64,000 nucleotides of DNA from Tenacibaculum agarivorans (GCF_001936575.1 NZ_MSMP01000004.1:1-64000); one strand, 5' to 3'. Numbered from the stretch's first letter, positions 44,157-54,238 are shown. Numbers and translations are program-made. Notes: generated from the letters alone by a model not told the origin.

Positions 44157-46178
44157 ATGAAAAAGGTATTGCTATACCCACCTACACATGTATTGCTATG
44201 TGTTATTTTGGGAATTTATATTCAACATTTTGAAAAAATATGGAAATTTGGTTTTAGTAGTTTACTAATTCTAAATTGTGTTTTTTTATTATTGCTATTT
44301 TTCTTTACTATATTACAAAGGAAAAAGCTATTCACACTTTTGTGCTTTTTATCCTTTTGTACTTTTGGTACTAGTGCTACTTACATTTCAAATTCTAAGA
44401 ACTATAGTAATCACTATACAAATCTTCCATACACAAGTTCTTCAGCACTTCTTAAAATATCTAAACGGTTAAAATCGAACTCTTATTACGATACATATAT
44501 TGCGAAAGTTATTCAAATTAAAGAAGTTTCTAGTACTGGTAGTATCTTATTGAATGTAAAAAAATCAAATAAAGAAAGGTTAATTGAAAATCAATTGATA
44601 CTCTTAAAGCCAATATATAACGAGCTAAAACCACCTTTAAATCCTTATCAATTTGATTATAAAAACTATCTTCTCAGACAAGGTGTAACACATCAAATAA
44701 CTACTGAAAACAAATATTTTAAAATCATTCCGAATACTACCTCATCGATAGAAAATTATATCTATAGTTTTAGAAACCATCTTCAAAATGAGTTAAAAAA
44801 ATATTTCTCCGATACTGAAACTGTATCGGTAATGTTTGCACTTTTATTAGGGCAACGTCAAGATATCTCTAAAGCATTACTCGAAAGTTATACCAATGCG
44901 GGTGCAGTACATATTATCGCCATTTCAGGTTTACATATTGGGATTTTATATCTTCTATTATCCTTTGTATTACAACCAATAGAATTACTACCAAAAGGTA
45001 AAACTTTCAAAATTTTAATTTTAGTTGCCCTCCTTTGGTTGTTTGCTATGTTTACAGGACTTTCAGCTTCTGTAGTTAGAGCTGTAACTATGTTTACATT
45101 TATTGCTATAGGAAAAGTATTGAAAAACAAACCTCCTATAGAGTTTTCCTTAATATCGTCGATGTTAGTATTATTATTGATCAAACCTATGTTTTTATTT
45201 AATGTGGGATTTCAATTAAGTTACTTAGCCGTATTTGGAATTGTATGGATTCAACCTCTAATTGCTAGAACATATCATCCCAAACTATGGATCCTTAATC
45301 AATTTTGGCAATTGACTAGCGTTTCAATTGCAGCTCAAATTAGTACACTACCTGTAAGTCTATATTATTTTCATCAATTTCCAGGCTTATTCTTACTATC
45401 CAACTTAATTATAATTCCTTTTCTCGGTGTTATCCTTGGCTTTGGATTCTTAGTCATTATTTTACTAACTATAAAAACTGTTCCGGATTTTCTGATTTAT
45501 ACATATAGTACAGTTATAGAAAGCATGAATAAATGCATTACATGGATATCTGGGCAAGAACAATATATTTTTTCAAAAATCCCAATGTCATTATTAGATA
45601 TGCTATTATGTTATGTCTTAATTTTTTTTATTGTTCAAATCTTACTGAAGAGAAAAACCAATTACATATTTGCGGTTCTACTTACTATAATTTGCATACA
45701 AATTTCACATATCTACCAAAACAATAAAAATCAATCAACAAAGGAGCTCATTGTTTTTCACAACTATAAATCTAGTATAATCGGTATACGAAATGGGAAT
45801 GAAATGCAAATAGTTAGTAACTTAGATCGTTCAGCTATTGAAAAGAAGAAAATAATAGCTTCTTATGAGGTCAACGAAGAGGTATCTTTGAAATACGATA
45901 CACTTAGAAGAAATATCTTTGCTTTTCACAATGAATATATACTTGTGATTGATAGTACAGGTGTTTATCCTAAAAAGTTTAAGAAGGATCCAATATTGGT
46001 ATTACAACAGTCTCCAAAAATCAATTTAGAACGCGTAATTGAAGAGCTAAAGCCTAAACAAATTATTGTTGACGGTTCTAATTATAAAAGTTATGCTAAA
46101 CGTTGGCAGTTAACTTGTATAACAAAAAAAACACCATTACATTATACAAATGAAGATGGTGCTTATATTTTAAAATAG
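44157..46178 (+). CDS. comEC: ComEC/Rec2-family DNA uptake channel
   Basis: Inner-membrane channel for incoming single-stranded DNA in natural transformation. The 673-residue protein has N-terminal helices and a DUF4131-type OB-fold domain (about 60-205), then the competence domain with many helices (about 220-505, with AGAVHIIAISGLHIGILY, the family signature). The C-terminal part (about 520-673) occupies the place of the metallo-beta-lactamase domain of longer ComEC proteins but shows no HxHxDH metal motif, so it is reduced or degenerate. No other competence gene lies in the window. Confidence 0.93.
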   Translation: MKKVLLYPPTHVLLCVILGIYIQHFEKIWKFGFSSLLILNCVFLLLLFFFTILQRKKLFTLLCFLSFCTFGTSATYISNSKNYSNHYTNLPYTSSSALLKISKRLKSNSYYDTYIAKVIQIKEVSSTGSILLNVKKSNKERLIENQLILLKPIYNELKPPLNPYQFDYKNYLLRQGVTHQITTENKYFKIIPNTTSSIENYIYSFRNHLQNELKKYFSDTETVSVMFALLLGQRQDISKALLESYTNAGAVHIIAISGLHIGILYLLLSFVLQPIELLPKGKTFKILILVALLWLFAMFTGLSASVVRAVTMFTFIAIGKVLKNKPPIEFSLISSMLVLLLIKPMFLFNVGFQLSYLAVFGIVWIQPLIARTYHPKLWILNQFWQLTSVSIAAQISTLPVSLYYFHQFPGLFLLSNLIIIPFLGVILGFGFLVIILLTIKTVPDFLIYTYSTVIESMNKCITWISGQEQYIFSKIPMSLLDMLLCYVLIFFIVQILLKRKTNYIFAVLLTIICIQISHIYQNNKNQSTKELIVFHNYKSSIIGIRNGNEMQIVSNLDRSAIEKKKIIASYEVNEEVSLKYDTLRRNIFAFHNEYILVIDSTGVYPKKFKKDPILVLQQSPKINLERVIEELKPKQIIVDGSNYKSYAKRWQLTCITKKTPLHYTNEDGAYILK

Positions 46179-46190
46179 TAAGTTTAATTA

Positions 46191-46706
46191 CTATAGAGAG
46201 CTTTTAAAATTTTTCTCAAAATCTTTCCATGGTGTACTTTTATAAGCTTCACCACTGAAGTATGATAATATTTTTTCAAATCTTTCTTTAGCTAAATATC
46301 CTGGAACGGTTTGTATTAACTGTTCTTTAGGATCAAAAAATGCTGTAGATGGGTAACTCATTTTACCATTCATAATAGCTGCTGCTAATTCATGATATTT
46401 CGATTTCCCTTGCTGTACAAATTTGAATGTTTTTCCTTTAAAATCTATATCTCCTTTACCTTCTCCATCCATTTTCACTGCATAATAGTTATCATTTATA
46501 AACTTTACAATTACTTCATTTTTATAGGTAGTTGCATCCATTCTTTTACACCAACCACACCAGTCAGTATACAAATCAACTAAAATTGGTTTTGGGGTAG
46601 TTTTATTTAACTTTAATGCCTCTTCAAATGACATCCAGTTCACTTCTTGCGCTTGTACTGCAAATGCTGAAAGCACAAATACGGCTGCTAATAAAAAATT
46701 TCTCAT
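46191..46706 (-). CDS. periplasmic thioredoxin-fold protein
   Basis: A 171-residue exported thioredoxin-like protein: signal peptide about 1-20 (ending VQAQ), active site CGWC at 50-53 in the context DLYTDWCGWCKRMD, and a cis-Pro region MSYPSTAFFD. The DUF255/thioredoxin_7-like form fits thiol reduction or cytochrome/disulfide maturation in the periplasm. It is downstream of the peptide-transport operon but separated from it by a terminator, with a -7 element TAAATTTG at 46732-46739 (minus). Confidence 0.88.
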   Translation of the reverse strand: MRNFLLAAVFVLSAFAVQAQEVNWMSFEEALKLNKTTPKPILVDLYTDWCGWCKRMDATTYKNEVIVKFINDNYYAVKMDGEGKGDIDFKGKTFKFVQQGKSKYHELAAAIMNGKMSYPSTAFFDPKEQLIQTVPGYLAKERFEKILSYFSGEAYKSTPWKDFEKNFKSSL

Positions 46707-46731
46707 ACTCTTTATGTCTCAATAAGTATTC

Positions 46732-46739
46732 CAAATTTA
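46732..46739 (-). promoter_or_regulatory. -7 element TAAATTTG of the thioredoxin gene
   Basis: A TAnnTTTG match on the minus strand between the upstream terminator and the thioredoxin ATG, with a leader of about 20 nt. No TTG at the expected distance. Confidence 0.45.
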
Positions 46740-46740
46740 C

Positions 46741-46770
46741 AAAAAAACCTGTCAAATTTATTTTGACAGG
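46741..46770 (-). terminator. terminator of the DPP-POT-POT operon
   Basis: CCTGTCAAA (46748-46756) pairs with TTTGACAGG (46762-46770). On the minus strand the stem is followed by seven T (46747-46741). Confidence 0.88.
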
Positions 46771-46799
46771 CTTAATTTATTATAAATATGGTAATTATT

Positions 46800-48377
46800 C
46801 TATTTTACTCCGTGCATTAATCTTTTCATTACTGGACTTAGTCCTGCTATAATTAATCCTGCAGCTATAGGAATTACTGTAAAAATTAAGAAAAATCCTG
46901 AAATAGAATAAGCCTTTTCAATTTCTTCTATATAACTTCCTACTGTACCTGCTAATTTATTCCCCATAGCAATAAATAAATAATACACTCCAAACATAAA
47001 TCCAATCCATTTTGCTGGAACTAACTTACTTATATACGATAAGCTTACTGGAGAAATACACAGTTCTCCCATGGTATGAAACAAATAAGCAGCTATTAAC
47101 CAAAACATACTTACTTTAACTACTGGTTCTCCTGCAACTATACCTTGAGATCCAAGTGCTAGAAAACCAAAACCTAGACCTAATAATAAAAGACCTAATC
47201 CATATTTCATAGTTCCAGATAAGTTATACTTACTTTCCCACCATTTAGAAAAGAATGGTGCTAGTGTAATAATAAATAGTGAGTTTAAAATTCCAAACCA
47301 AGTCGCAGGAACTTCTACACTATCTTTAGAAAAATCTCTATTAATTTTCCACCCTACTATACCCCAAATAATAATGAAACTAATTGAAAGTATAATATTT
47401 CCTACAGCATATTTAGCAAATGTTTTCTTAAACAACAAATACAACACATAAGTAATAATACCTAGAGGCAAAATAGTGAGCAAAGCATCAACATATTTAA
47501 ATACTGTACCATATATTCCTGTTAAATTTCTTTGAGTATATTCTTCTGCAAAAATTGTCATAGAACCACCAGCTTGTTCAAAAGCTGCCCAAAAGAAAAC
47601 AGTAAAAACACAAAATACACCTACAGCTATTAATCTATCGAATACTACTTTAGAGCTTACATTTTCTTCTTCAAGATTATTATCAACAAAATCCTGATCT
47701 CCATCTTTACCAATATTCTCAAAACTTAATTCTTTGATCTTTTTTGGGGATAATCCAATATTACCAAATATATTTTGTGTGAAATAGAATTGTAACATTC
47801 CTATAAACATAAAAATTCCTGCTAATCCAAAACCTAAAGACCATGAATAATTTTCACCTATATAACCACATAGCATGATTCCCAAAAATGCACCTGCATT
47901 TACTCCCATATAAAAAATAGAATAAGCCCCATCTTTTTTTCCTTCATGATTTTTATACATATTAGAGATTATAGAAGTCATATTTGGCTTAAACAATCCA
48001 TTACCAACCATCAAACATCCTAAACCTATGTATAAAAATAGAGGAGTTTCAACAGCCATAGCTGCATGTCCTAAAGTCATAATCAAGGCACCAAAAATAA
48101 CTGCCCATCTATATCCTAGTAATTTATCAGCGATAAGGCCTCCAAAAACTGGTGTTAAATAAACTCCCATTGTATACGTCCCATACAAAGAAAGTGCTTC
48201 GGCTTTTTCCCAACCAAAACCTCCACTTGATATAGAACTAATTAAAAATAAAACTAAAAGTGCACGCATTCCATAATAGGAAAAACGCTCCCACATCTCT
48301 GTAAAGAAAAGCACAAATAACCCTGCTGGATGACCTAATACTTTATCTTTAAACATACTATCAATATCCGTATTCAT
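46800..48377 (-). CDS. POT/PTR-family proton-dependent peptide transporter (second copy)
   Basis: Inner-membrane proton-coupled di- or tripeptide importer of the major facilitator superfamily. The 525-residue protein has about 14 helices and the POT N-terminal motif ExxERFxYYG (in TEMWERFSYYGMRALL), FKPNMTSIISNMY and the later CISPVSLSYISKLVPAK signature. It lies 19 nt after the first transporter gene, and both follow a dipeptidyl peptidase gene, which predicts dipeptides as cargo. It differs clearly from its neighbour in the central loops, so the two may have different peptide preferences. Confidence 0.95.
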   Translation of the reverse strand: MNTDIDSMFKDKVLGHPAGLFVLFFTEMWERFSYYGMRALLVLFLISSISSGGFGWEKAEALSLYGTYTMGVYLTPVFGGLIADKLLGYRWAVIFGALIMTLGHAAMAVETPLFLYIGLGCLMVGNGLFKPNMTSIISNMYKNHEGKKDGAYSIFYMGVNAGAFLGIMLCGYIGENYSWSLGFGLAGIFMFIGMLQFYFTQNIFGNIGLSPKKIKELSFENIGKDGDQDFVDNNLEEENVSSKVVFDRLIAVGVFCVFTVFFWAAFEQAGGSMTIFAEEYTQRNLTGIYGTVFKYVDALLTILPLGIITYVLYLLFKKTFAKYAVGNIILSISFIIIWGIVGWKINRDFSKDSVEVPATWFGILNSLFIITLAPFFSKWWESKYNLSGTMKYGLGLLLLGLGFGFLALGSQGIVAGEPVVKVSMFWLIAAYLFHTMGELCISPVSLSYISKLVPAKWIGFMFGVYYLFIAMGNKLAGTVGSYIEEIEKAYSISGFFLIFTVIPIAAGLIIAGLSPVMKRLMHGVK

Positions 48378-48396
48378 ATACTATTAATTTGGTTTA

Positions 48397-49947
48397 TTAA
48401 TTATCTGCTAATTCAAATCCTTCAGCTTCTTCATGTTTTAAGTCTCTCTCTTTCTCTTCTACTCCATGGGTTAATCTTTTAAGAGGTTTTAATATTAATA
48501 TAAAAAGTCCTCCAATTAAAACTGTAAAGATCAAAATTCCAGAGAAAATAGTCAACTCACCATAATCTGAAGCGGATTCTCCAACTATACCTGCAACTTT
48601 ATTTCCCAAACCTGTAGCTGCAAAATACACCCCCATCATTAGCGATGCATATTTTACTGGTGCTAGTTTCGTTATGAATGATAAAGCTACGGGAGAAATA
48701 CATAACTCCCCTACAGTATGAAAAAGATACGCTAAAACTAACCAAACCATACTTGAAGTACCAGATTTTTCAAATTCCATAGCTGCAAAAACCATAAACA
48801 AGAAACCAAATCCCATAATTATTATTCCTAAAGCCATTTTAAATAGTGATGAGGCTTCTTTTCCTTTAAGTTTTCTTTTAGCCCAAAAGCTTGCTACTGC
48901 TGTTGCAAATAAAATGATAAAACCAGCATTTAAACTTTGAAACATTACTGTTGGTACTTGCCAACCAAAGAGATTTCTATCGGTTTTTGTATCAGTGTAT
49001 AAATTCATTAACCCTCCAGCTTGCTCAAAAGCACCCCAAAAGATTATTACCATAATAAAAGATAGTAATAAAACTAAGAACCTATCTTTAAAAACCTGTG
49101 TTTCTAGCTCTTTATATATCATCATTAACAAAGCTGTAATTGCTGTTAAAAACAAAAATAGAAGCCCATAACCCCAGCCTAATTTATACCAACCTACTAT
49201 TGATACTAAAGTTAAAAGTACAGTAATTATTAATTGTTTTGAAGATTTAAAAAGTTTACCGTACAATTGACCATAAGAAATTTCATTTTCATCATTTTTA
49301 TTTACTTGTAAATTACCTACATGTTTAAGATATTTTTGTCCATATACATAATTGATAAGTCCTAAAATCATAACTATTCCTGCTAATCCAAAACCAGCAT
49401 GCCATCCCCATTTAGCAACTACTAAACCTACAATCATAGTAGCCAATAGCGATCCTAAATTTATTCCTATGTAAAAAATACTAAAACCTTTATCTCTTCT
49501 AATATCTCCTTCTTTATACAATCCTCCTACCATGGACGATATATTAGGTTTTAGAAGACCAACTCCTAAAATTACTAATCCTAAACCAGTATAAAAAGCC
49601 CAAATATCTGTCATAACTAAAACTCCATGCCCTAGACATAAAATAATAGCACCTAACAAAACAGACTTTTTTTGACCTAGTAATTTATCAGCTATCATAC
49701 CTCCAGGAATAGAAGCCACATATACTAACATTGTATACCATCCATATAACGCTAGTGCTTCTTTACTTGTCCAACCTAAACCTGCTCCTCTTGCATCTTC
49801 TCCCATAGTTGAAGCTGTCATATAAAGTACTAATAATGCTCTCATTCCATAATAAGAAAAGCGTTCCCACATTTCAGTTAGGAAGAGTATATATAGACCC
49901 ACAGGCTGTCCAAATAACTCCTTTTGTTTAATAGCTGAATCTTTCAT
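48397..49947 (-). CDS. POT/PTR-family proton-dependent peptide transporter (first copy)
   Basis: A 516-residue paralogue of the following gene with the same ExxERFxYYG motif (TEMWERFSYYGMRALL), KPNISSMVGGLY and CISPVALSFITKLAPVKY. About 14 membrane helices, with an acidic, charged C-terminal tail (GVEEKERDLKHEEAEGFELADN region). It begins 24 nt after the dipeptidyl peptidase gene, so it is the middle gene of the operon. It probably imports the dipeptides that the peptidase releases. Confidence 0.95.
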   Translation of the reverse strand: MKDSAIKQKELFGQPVGLYILFLTEMWERFSYYGMRALLVLYMTASTMGEDARGAGLGWTSKEALALYGWYTMLVYVASIPGGMIADKLLGQKKSVLLGAIILCLGHGVLVMTDIWAFYTGLGLVILGVGLLKPNISSMVGGLYKEGDIRRDKGFSIFYIGINLGSLLATMIVGLVVAKWGWHAGFGLAGIVMILGLINYVYGQKYLKHVGNLQVNKNDENEISYGQLYGKLFKSSKQLIITVLLTLVSIVGWYKLGWGYGLLFLFLTAITALLMMIYKELETQVFKDRFLVLLLSFIMVIIFWGAFEQAGGLMNLYTDTKTDRNLFGWQVPTVMFQSLNAGFIILFATAVASFWAKRKLKGKEASSLFKMALGIIIMGFGFLFMVFAAMEFEKSGTSSMVWLVLAYLFHTVGELCISPVALSFITKLAPVKYASLMMGVYFAATGLGNKVAGIVGESASDYGELTIFSGILIFTVLIGGLFILILKPLKRLTHGVEEKERDLKHEEAEGFELADN

Positions 49948-49971
49948 ATAAATATATAGTTTGTTTTAAAT

Positions 49972-52143
49972 TTAGTTTTTAAGACTATTCAATACAAAAT
50001 TGGTCATTTTAGTAAATAAATGTAATCTTGTATTTTTCCCTCTGTATATTCCATGTGTTCTATCTGGATAAATGAATAGATCAAACTGCTTGTTTGCCTC
50101 TACCAAAGCATTTACCATTCTAGTTGTATTTTGAACATGAACATTGTCATCTCCTGATCCGTGAACTAATAGATAATCTCCTTTTAGCTTATCTGCATGA
50201 GTAATTGGCGAATTATTATCGTAACCACTTGCATTTTCTTGTGGAGTAGTCATATAACGTTCTGTATAAATAGTATCATAAAAACGCCAAGAAGTTACTG
50301 GTGCTACTGCTATTGCCATAGAAAACACATCGTTTCCTTGTAATAAACAGTTAGTACTCATAAAACCTCCGTAAGACCAACCCCAAATTCCAATATTCTT
50401 TGCATCTACATAAGGCTCTGTAGAAAAGAATTTTGCTGCTGCAATTTGGTCTTCTACCTCATACTTCCCTAACTCTTTTTGTGTAACTTTCTTAAAATCT
50501 CTTCCTTTATATCCTGTTCCACGTCCGTCTACACATGCAATAATTATACCTTTTTGTGCTAATAACTGATGCCAGTAATCGTTATTTGAGTTCCAACGAT
50601 TTGCTACTTGCTGAGAACCAGGACCTGAGTATTGGAATAATAATAACGGATATTTTTTATTTGGATCAAAATCCTTTGGTTTTATCATCCACATATTTAA
50701 ATCATTTCCATTGATATTATAAGTAAAAAACTCTTTTTTACTCATTTTGTATCCTTTCATCTTAACTTGAAGTTCAAGATTATCCTTTAAAGTCTTGAGC
50801 TTAGTTCCTGCTCCATCATATAATGTGTAAGTAGGCACTTTAGTTGATGACGAGTGTGTATTGATAAAATACTTCATGTTTTTGCTAAAAGAAGCATTAC
50901 TATGTCCGCTCTTTGGAGATAATAATTGCTTTGCACTTCCATCAATACTTACGGAATATACACCTCTATTAATAGAACCATTCTCTACTGACTGATAGTA
51001 TACTTTTTTAGTATCTTTATTAAATCCGTAATACTTAGTAACATCCCAATTTCCTTTAGTTACTTGATTTTTTAAAGTTCCATTTTCATCATAGTGATAA
51101 ATATGATTATATCCATCTTTCTCACTAGTCCAAATAAAACTATTATCATCTAAAAATGTTAAGTCGTCTTGTACATCTACATAAGCCTCATCAACTTCAT
51201 TTAATACTACTTTAGATGTATTTGTTTTAGCATCAAAGAAATATAATTTTAAATCGTTTTGCTTTCTATTTAATGTAGTAACTGATAATACATTTGGTTT
51301 ATTTGTCCATTGAATTCTAGGAATGTATTCATAACCACCAAGATCAATATTCGTTACACTTTTATCAGAAACATTGAATAACTTCAAACTTACTTTTGCA
51401 TTTTTTTCTCCTGCTTTAGGGTATTTAAAAGTATGCATTGAAGGGTATAACTCATTCCCTGTAACATTCATAGAAAATTGAGGTACGTCAGTTTCATCAA
51501 AACGTAAAAAAGCTACATAGTTACTATCCTTACTCCAATCAAAGGCCTTTACAAAAGCAAATTCTTCTTCATACACCCAATCCGTAGTACCATTAATTAT
51601 AGCATTTACTTTTCCATCTTTTGTTACTTTTATTTCTCTATTCTCTTCAATGTTTCTTACATATAAATTATTCTCTTTTGCATAGGCTACTTTCTTGCTA
51701 TCAGGAGAAAAAGTAGGTTCTTGAATATCTTTCCCTAATAAATCCAATTGCTTTGTAGCAATATCATATATATAATATGTTCCTTTATAGGAATAACGAT
51801 ATACTTGTTTAAAGTCAGTTCCTAATAATAATTTGGTTTCATCAGCATTAAAAGCATAAGACGTAAAATACTGTAGATTGTATAAATCTTTACTATCTAC
51901 AATAGTTGCTACTTTTAATTGTGTTTCATAACTATACTTATCCACCGAAGAAGTACCTGATGCTCTGTCGAAATTAAGTACAGAGTAAAAGTCTCCATTC
52001 ATTGAATTTAGCTCATTCATTCTATCGGCTGAAAATGCTCCAGACCATATTTCCTGTAATGTGATTTCTTTAGTTTGACTTGTAACAGAAAAAACTATTC
52101 CTAAAATTGCTAGAAAAATTATTTTTCTCATGGGATTTTTCAT
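49972..52143 (-). CDS. dipeptidyl peptidase IV-type S9 serine peptidase
   Basis: An exported 723-residue S9B peptidase cutting X-Pro or X-Ala dipeptides from peptide N-termini. Signal peptide about 1-23 (ending SVTSQ). An eight-bladed DPP-IV beta propeller (about 40-480, with the EEEFAF-like double-Glu motif in WVYEEEFAF) precedes the alpha/beta-hydrolase domain, with Ser590 in GWSYGG, Asp in HGSGDDNVH and His in DRTHGIY. An internal start at Met5 is possible. Heads an operon with two POT carriers, an extracytoplasmic digestion-plus-uptake unit. Confidence 0.95.
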   Translation of the reverse strand: MKNPMRKIIFLAILGIVFSVTSQTKEITLQEIWSGAFSADRMNELNSMNGDFYSVLNFDRASGTSSVDKYSYETQLKVATIVDSKDLYNLQYFTSYAFNADETKLLLGTDFKQVYRYSYKGTYYIYDIATKQLDLLGKDIQEPTFSPDSKKVAYAKENNLYVRNIEENREIKVTKDGKVNAIINGTTDWVYEEEFAFVKAFDWSKDSNYVAFLRFDETDVPQFSMNVTGNELYPSMHTFKYPKAGEKNAKVSLKLFNVSDKSVTNIDLGGYEYIPRIQWTNKPNVLSVTTLNRKQNDLKLYFFDAKTNTSKVVLNEVDEAYVDVQDDLTFLDDNSFIWTSEKDGYNHIYHYDENGTLKNQVTKGNWDVTKYYGFNKDTKKVYYQSVENGSINRGVYSVSIDGSAKQLLSPKSGHSNASFSKNMKYFINTHSSSTKVPTYTLYDGAGTKLKTLKDNLELQVKMKGYKMSKKEFFTYNINGNDLNMWMIKPKDFDPNKKYPLLLFQYSGPGSQQVANRWNSNNDYWHQLLAQKGIIIACVDGRGTGYKGRDFKKVTQKELGKYEVEDQIAAAKFFSTEPYVDAKNIGIWGWSYGGFMSTNCLLQGNDVFSMAIAVAPVTSWRFYDTIYTERYMTTPQENASGYDNNSPITHADKLKGDYLLVHGSGDDNVHVQNTTRMVNALVEANKQFDLFIYPDRTHGIYRGKNTRLHLFTKMTNFVLNSLKN

Positions 52144-52251
52144 TTAGTTGACGATTTGATAAAATGTGTGCCAAGTTTACGAAAAAATAATAAATTTTAC
52201 TTCAATTTAACAGAAAACTACTTTTCTAAAACCTGATTTAAAGGAAAGAAG

Positions 52252-52259
52252 TATCTTTG
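52252..52259 (+). promoter_or_regulatory. -7 element TATCTTTG of the HMG-CoA reductase operon
   Basis: A perfect TAnnTTTG, 23 nt before the ATG at 52283. The -33 TTG is not well placed. Confidence 0.6.
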
Positions 52260-52282
52260 TTTCGTTATTTAAAATAAGATGA

Positions 52283-54016
52283 ATGTCTAAGATTATTTCT
52301 GGATTCTCAAAGCTAACTAAAGAGGAAAAAATTGATTGGTTAGCTGAAAACTACTTCAACAATCAGCCTGAAATTATTCAAACTATAAAGCAATATTGGA
52401 ATGTTGATGAAAAGCTACAACAGCTTCATGATGATTTTATAGAAAATACCATTTCTAATTTCTATATGCCTTATGGGGTTGCTCCTAACTTTATTATAAA
52501 TGGTAGAGAGTATGTTATACCTATGGTGGTTGAAGAAAGCTCTGTAGTTGCTGCTGCTGCTAAAGTAGCTAAATATTGGAGTACCCGAGGTGGTTTTAAA
52601 ACAGAAGTAATTTCTACTACTAAAATTGGACAAGTTCATTTTTTATTTGCTGGAGAAAAACAAGAGTTAGAAGAGTATTTCAATCAAAATAAAACCGAAT
52701 TATATGCAGCTACTGCTTCCATCACTAAAAATATGGAAAAACGTGGTGGTGGGATTTTAGATATTGTATTGGTTGACAAAACCGATGATTTAGAAGATTA
52801 TTATCAACTTCATGTTACGTTTGAAACTAAAGATAGTATGGGTGCGAATTTTATTAATTCTTGCTTAGAAGCTATCGCTAAACAGTTTCAAAGAGAAGAC
52901 ATAGAAATCATCATGAGTATTTTATCAAATTATGTCCCTGAGTGTTTGGTAAGAGCAGAAGTAAGCTGTCCTATTGAAGAATTGGGAGGTGAAAATCCTG
53001 AGAAATTTGCTTATAAATTTGAGCAAGCTGTTAAAATTGCAGAAATAGAACCTTATAGAGCGGTAACGCATAATAAAGGTATAATGAATGGTATTGATGC
53101 TGTTGTTTTAGCTACTGGTAATGATTTTAGAGCTATTGAATCTGGAGCACATTCTTATGCCGCACGTAATGGTAAATACTCTAGTTTAACACATTGTGAA
53201 GTAAAAGATAACATTTTTAGGTTTTGGATTGAAATCCCATTGGCTTTGGGAACTGTTGGTGGTTTAACAGCATTACACCCAATGGCGAAGTTGTCTTTAG
53301 ATATGATGCAAAAACCAAACGCAAGAGAATTAATGCAAATTATAGCTTCTGCTGGTTTAGCTCAAAATTTTGCTGCATTGAAAGCATTAACAACTAAAGG
53401 TATTCAGCATGGACATATGAAAATGCACTTAATGAATATTTTAAATCAACATAATGCCACTCCAGAAGAAAAAGAGGAAATCAGTATTTATTTTGAAAAT
53501 AGAACGGTTTCTCATAGCGCTGTTGTTGAAAAGATAAATGCATTAAGAAAGCCTAAAGTACCTTGGATTGATTTTTCTAATGAGCATACGGTTCGTACAC
53601 AATTGAATACACTTTCTAAAAGTAGTACTCCTATATTTGGTAGCATGAACGCGCAACAAATGATAGAACATTTGAGTGCTGTAACTCAGATTGCTAATGG
53701 TAATTGGAACGTAGATGTTTTTGTTGAAGATGAAAAAGCAGCAAGACGTAGGCCCTTTTTAAACACAGATAATGAATTAACTCTTGGTTTCAGACCTTCT
53801 TTTTTGTCTGATAATCCTGTTCCTGAAAAATTCAACTCAATACCTGATGCTATTGATGATTTAATAGAACAAGTGCAATTGTTTTTTAACGTTTTTGAAA
53901 AAGATCCGAGTAGGACTGTTGTTCATCCTTTTTTCGGAGAATTGAATTTTGATTACTGGAAAAAGTTTCAAGTAAAACATTTTACACATCATTTTAAACA
54001 ATTTGGATTGGTATAA
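52283..54016 (+). CDS. mvaA: class II HMG-CoA reductase with C-terminal DUF1569/DinB-like domain
   Basis: Reduces HMG-CoA to mevalonate, the committed step of the mevalonate isoprenoid route, or runs in reverse in degradative organisms. Residues 1-430 are a class II enzyme: VVEESSVVAAAAKVA (catalytic Glu region), DSMGANFINSCLE, LGTVGGLTALHP, LAQNFAALKAL and GIQHGHMKMH. Residues about 440-577 form a second domain resembling DUF1569 of the DinB-like four-helix superfamily (GSMNAQQMIEHLSAVTQ and HPFFGELNFDYWKKFQVKHFTHHFKQF). The normal class II enzyme ends near 430, so this is a fusion. Overlaps the next small gene by one base. Confidence 0.93.
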   Translation: MSKIISGFSKLTKEEKIDWLAENYFNNQPEIIQTIKQYWNVDEKLQQLHDDFIENTISNFYMPYGVAPNFIINGREYVIPMVVEESSVVAAAAKVAKYWSTRGGFKTEVISTTKIGQVHFLFAGEKQELEEYFNQNKTELYAATASITKNMEKRGGGILDIVLVDKTDDLEDYYQLHVTFETKDSMGANFINSCLEAIAKQFQREDIEIIMSILSNYVPECLVRAEVSCPIEELGGENPEKFAYKFEQAVKIAEIEPYRAVTHNKGIMNGIDAVVLATGNDFRAIESGAHSYAARNGKYSSLTHCEVKDNIFRFWIEIPLALGTVGGLTALHPMAKLSLDMMQKPNARELMQIIASAGLAQNFAALKALTTKGIQHGHMKMHLMNILNQHNATPEEKEEISIYFENRTVSHSAVVEKINALRKPKVPWIDFSNEHTVRTQLNTLSKSSTPIFGSMNAQQMIEHLSAVTQIANGNWNVDVFVEDEKAARRRPFLNTDNELTLGFRPSFLSDNPVPEKFNSIPDAIDDLIEQVQLFFNVFEKDPSRTVVHPFFGELNFDYWKKFQVKHFTHHFKQFGLV

Positions 54017-54192
54017 TGAGTAAATCACTAGAAAACTTTATAATTGGGTTAGGAACTGCATCTATCTTTTTTGCTATTTATGGAATCTTTAGAGGAGATG
54101 AATTTATAGACGCTTTAAGTGGAATAATTATTGGAGCAAGTTTAATTGGTGCTATATTCATTGAACATAATAAGAAGAAAAACAAGAAATAG
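54016..54192 (+). CDS. small two-helix membrane protein
   Basis: A 58-residue protein starting at ATG 54016, which overlaps the HMG-CoA reductase stop by one base (TAATG). It has two hydrophobic helices (about 8-24 and 34-51) and a Lys-rich tail (NKKKNKK). The coupling to the reductase supports it as a real gene. Function unknown. Confidence 0.65.
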   Translation: MSKSLENFIIGLGTASIFFAIYGIFRGDEFIDALSGIIIGASLIGAIFIEHNKKKNKK

Positions 54193-54238
54193 AAACCGCC
54201 TAAATTCATAATCGATTCAGTTCGATTTTACAAATAGT

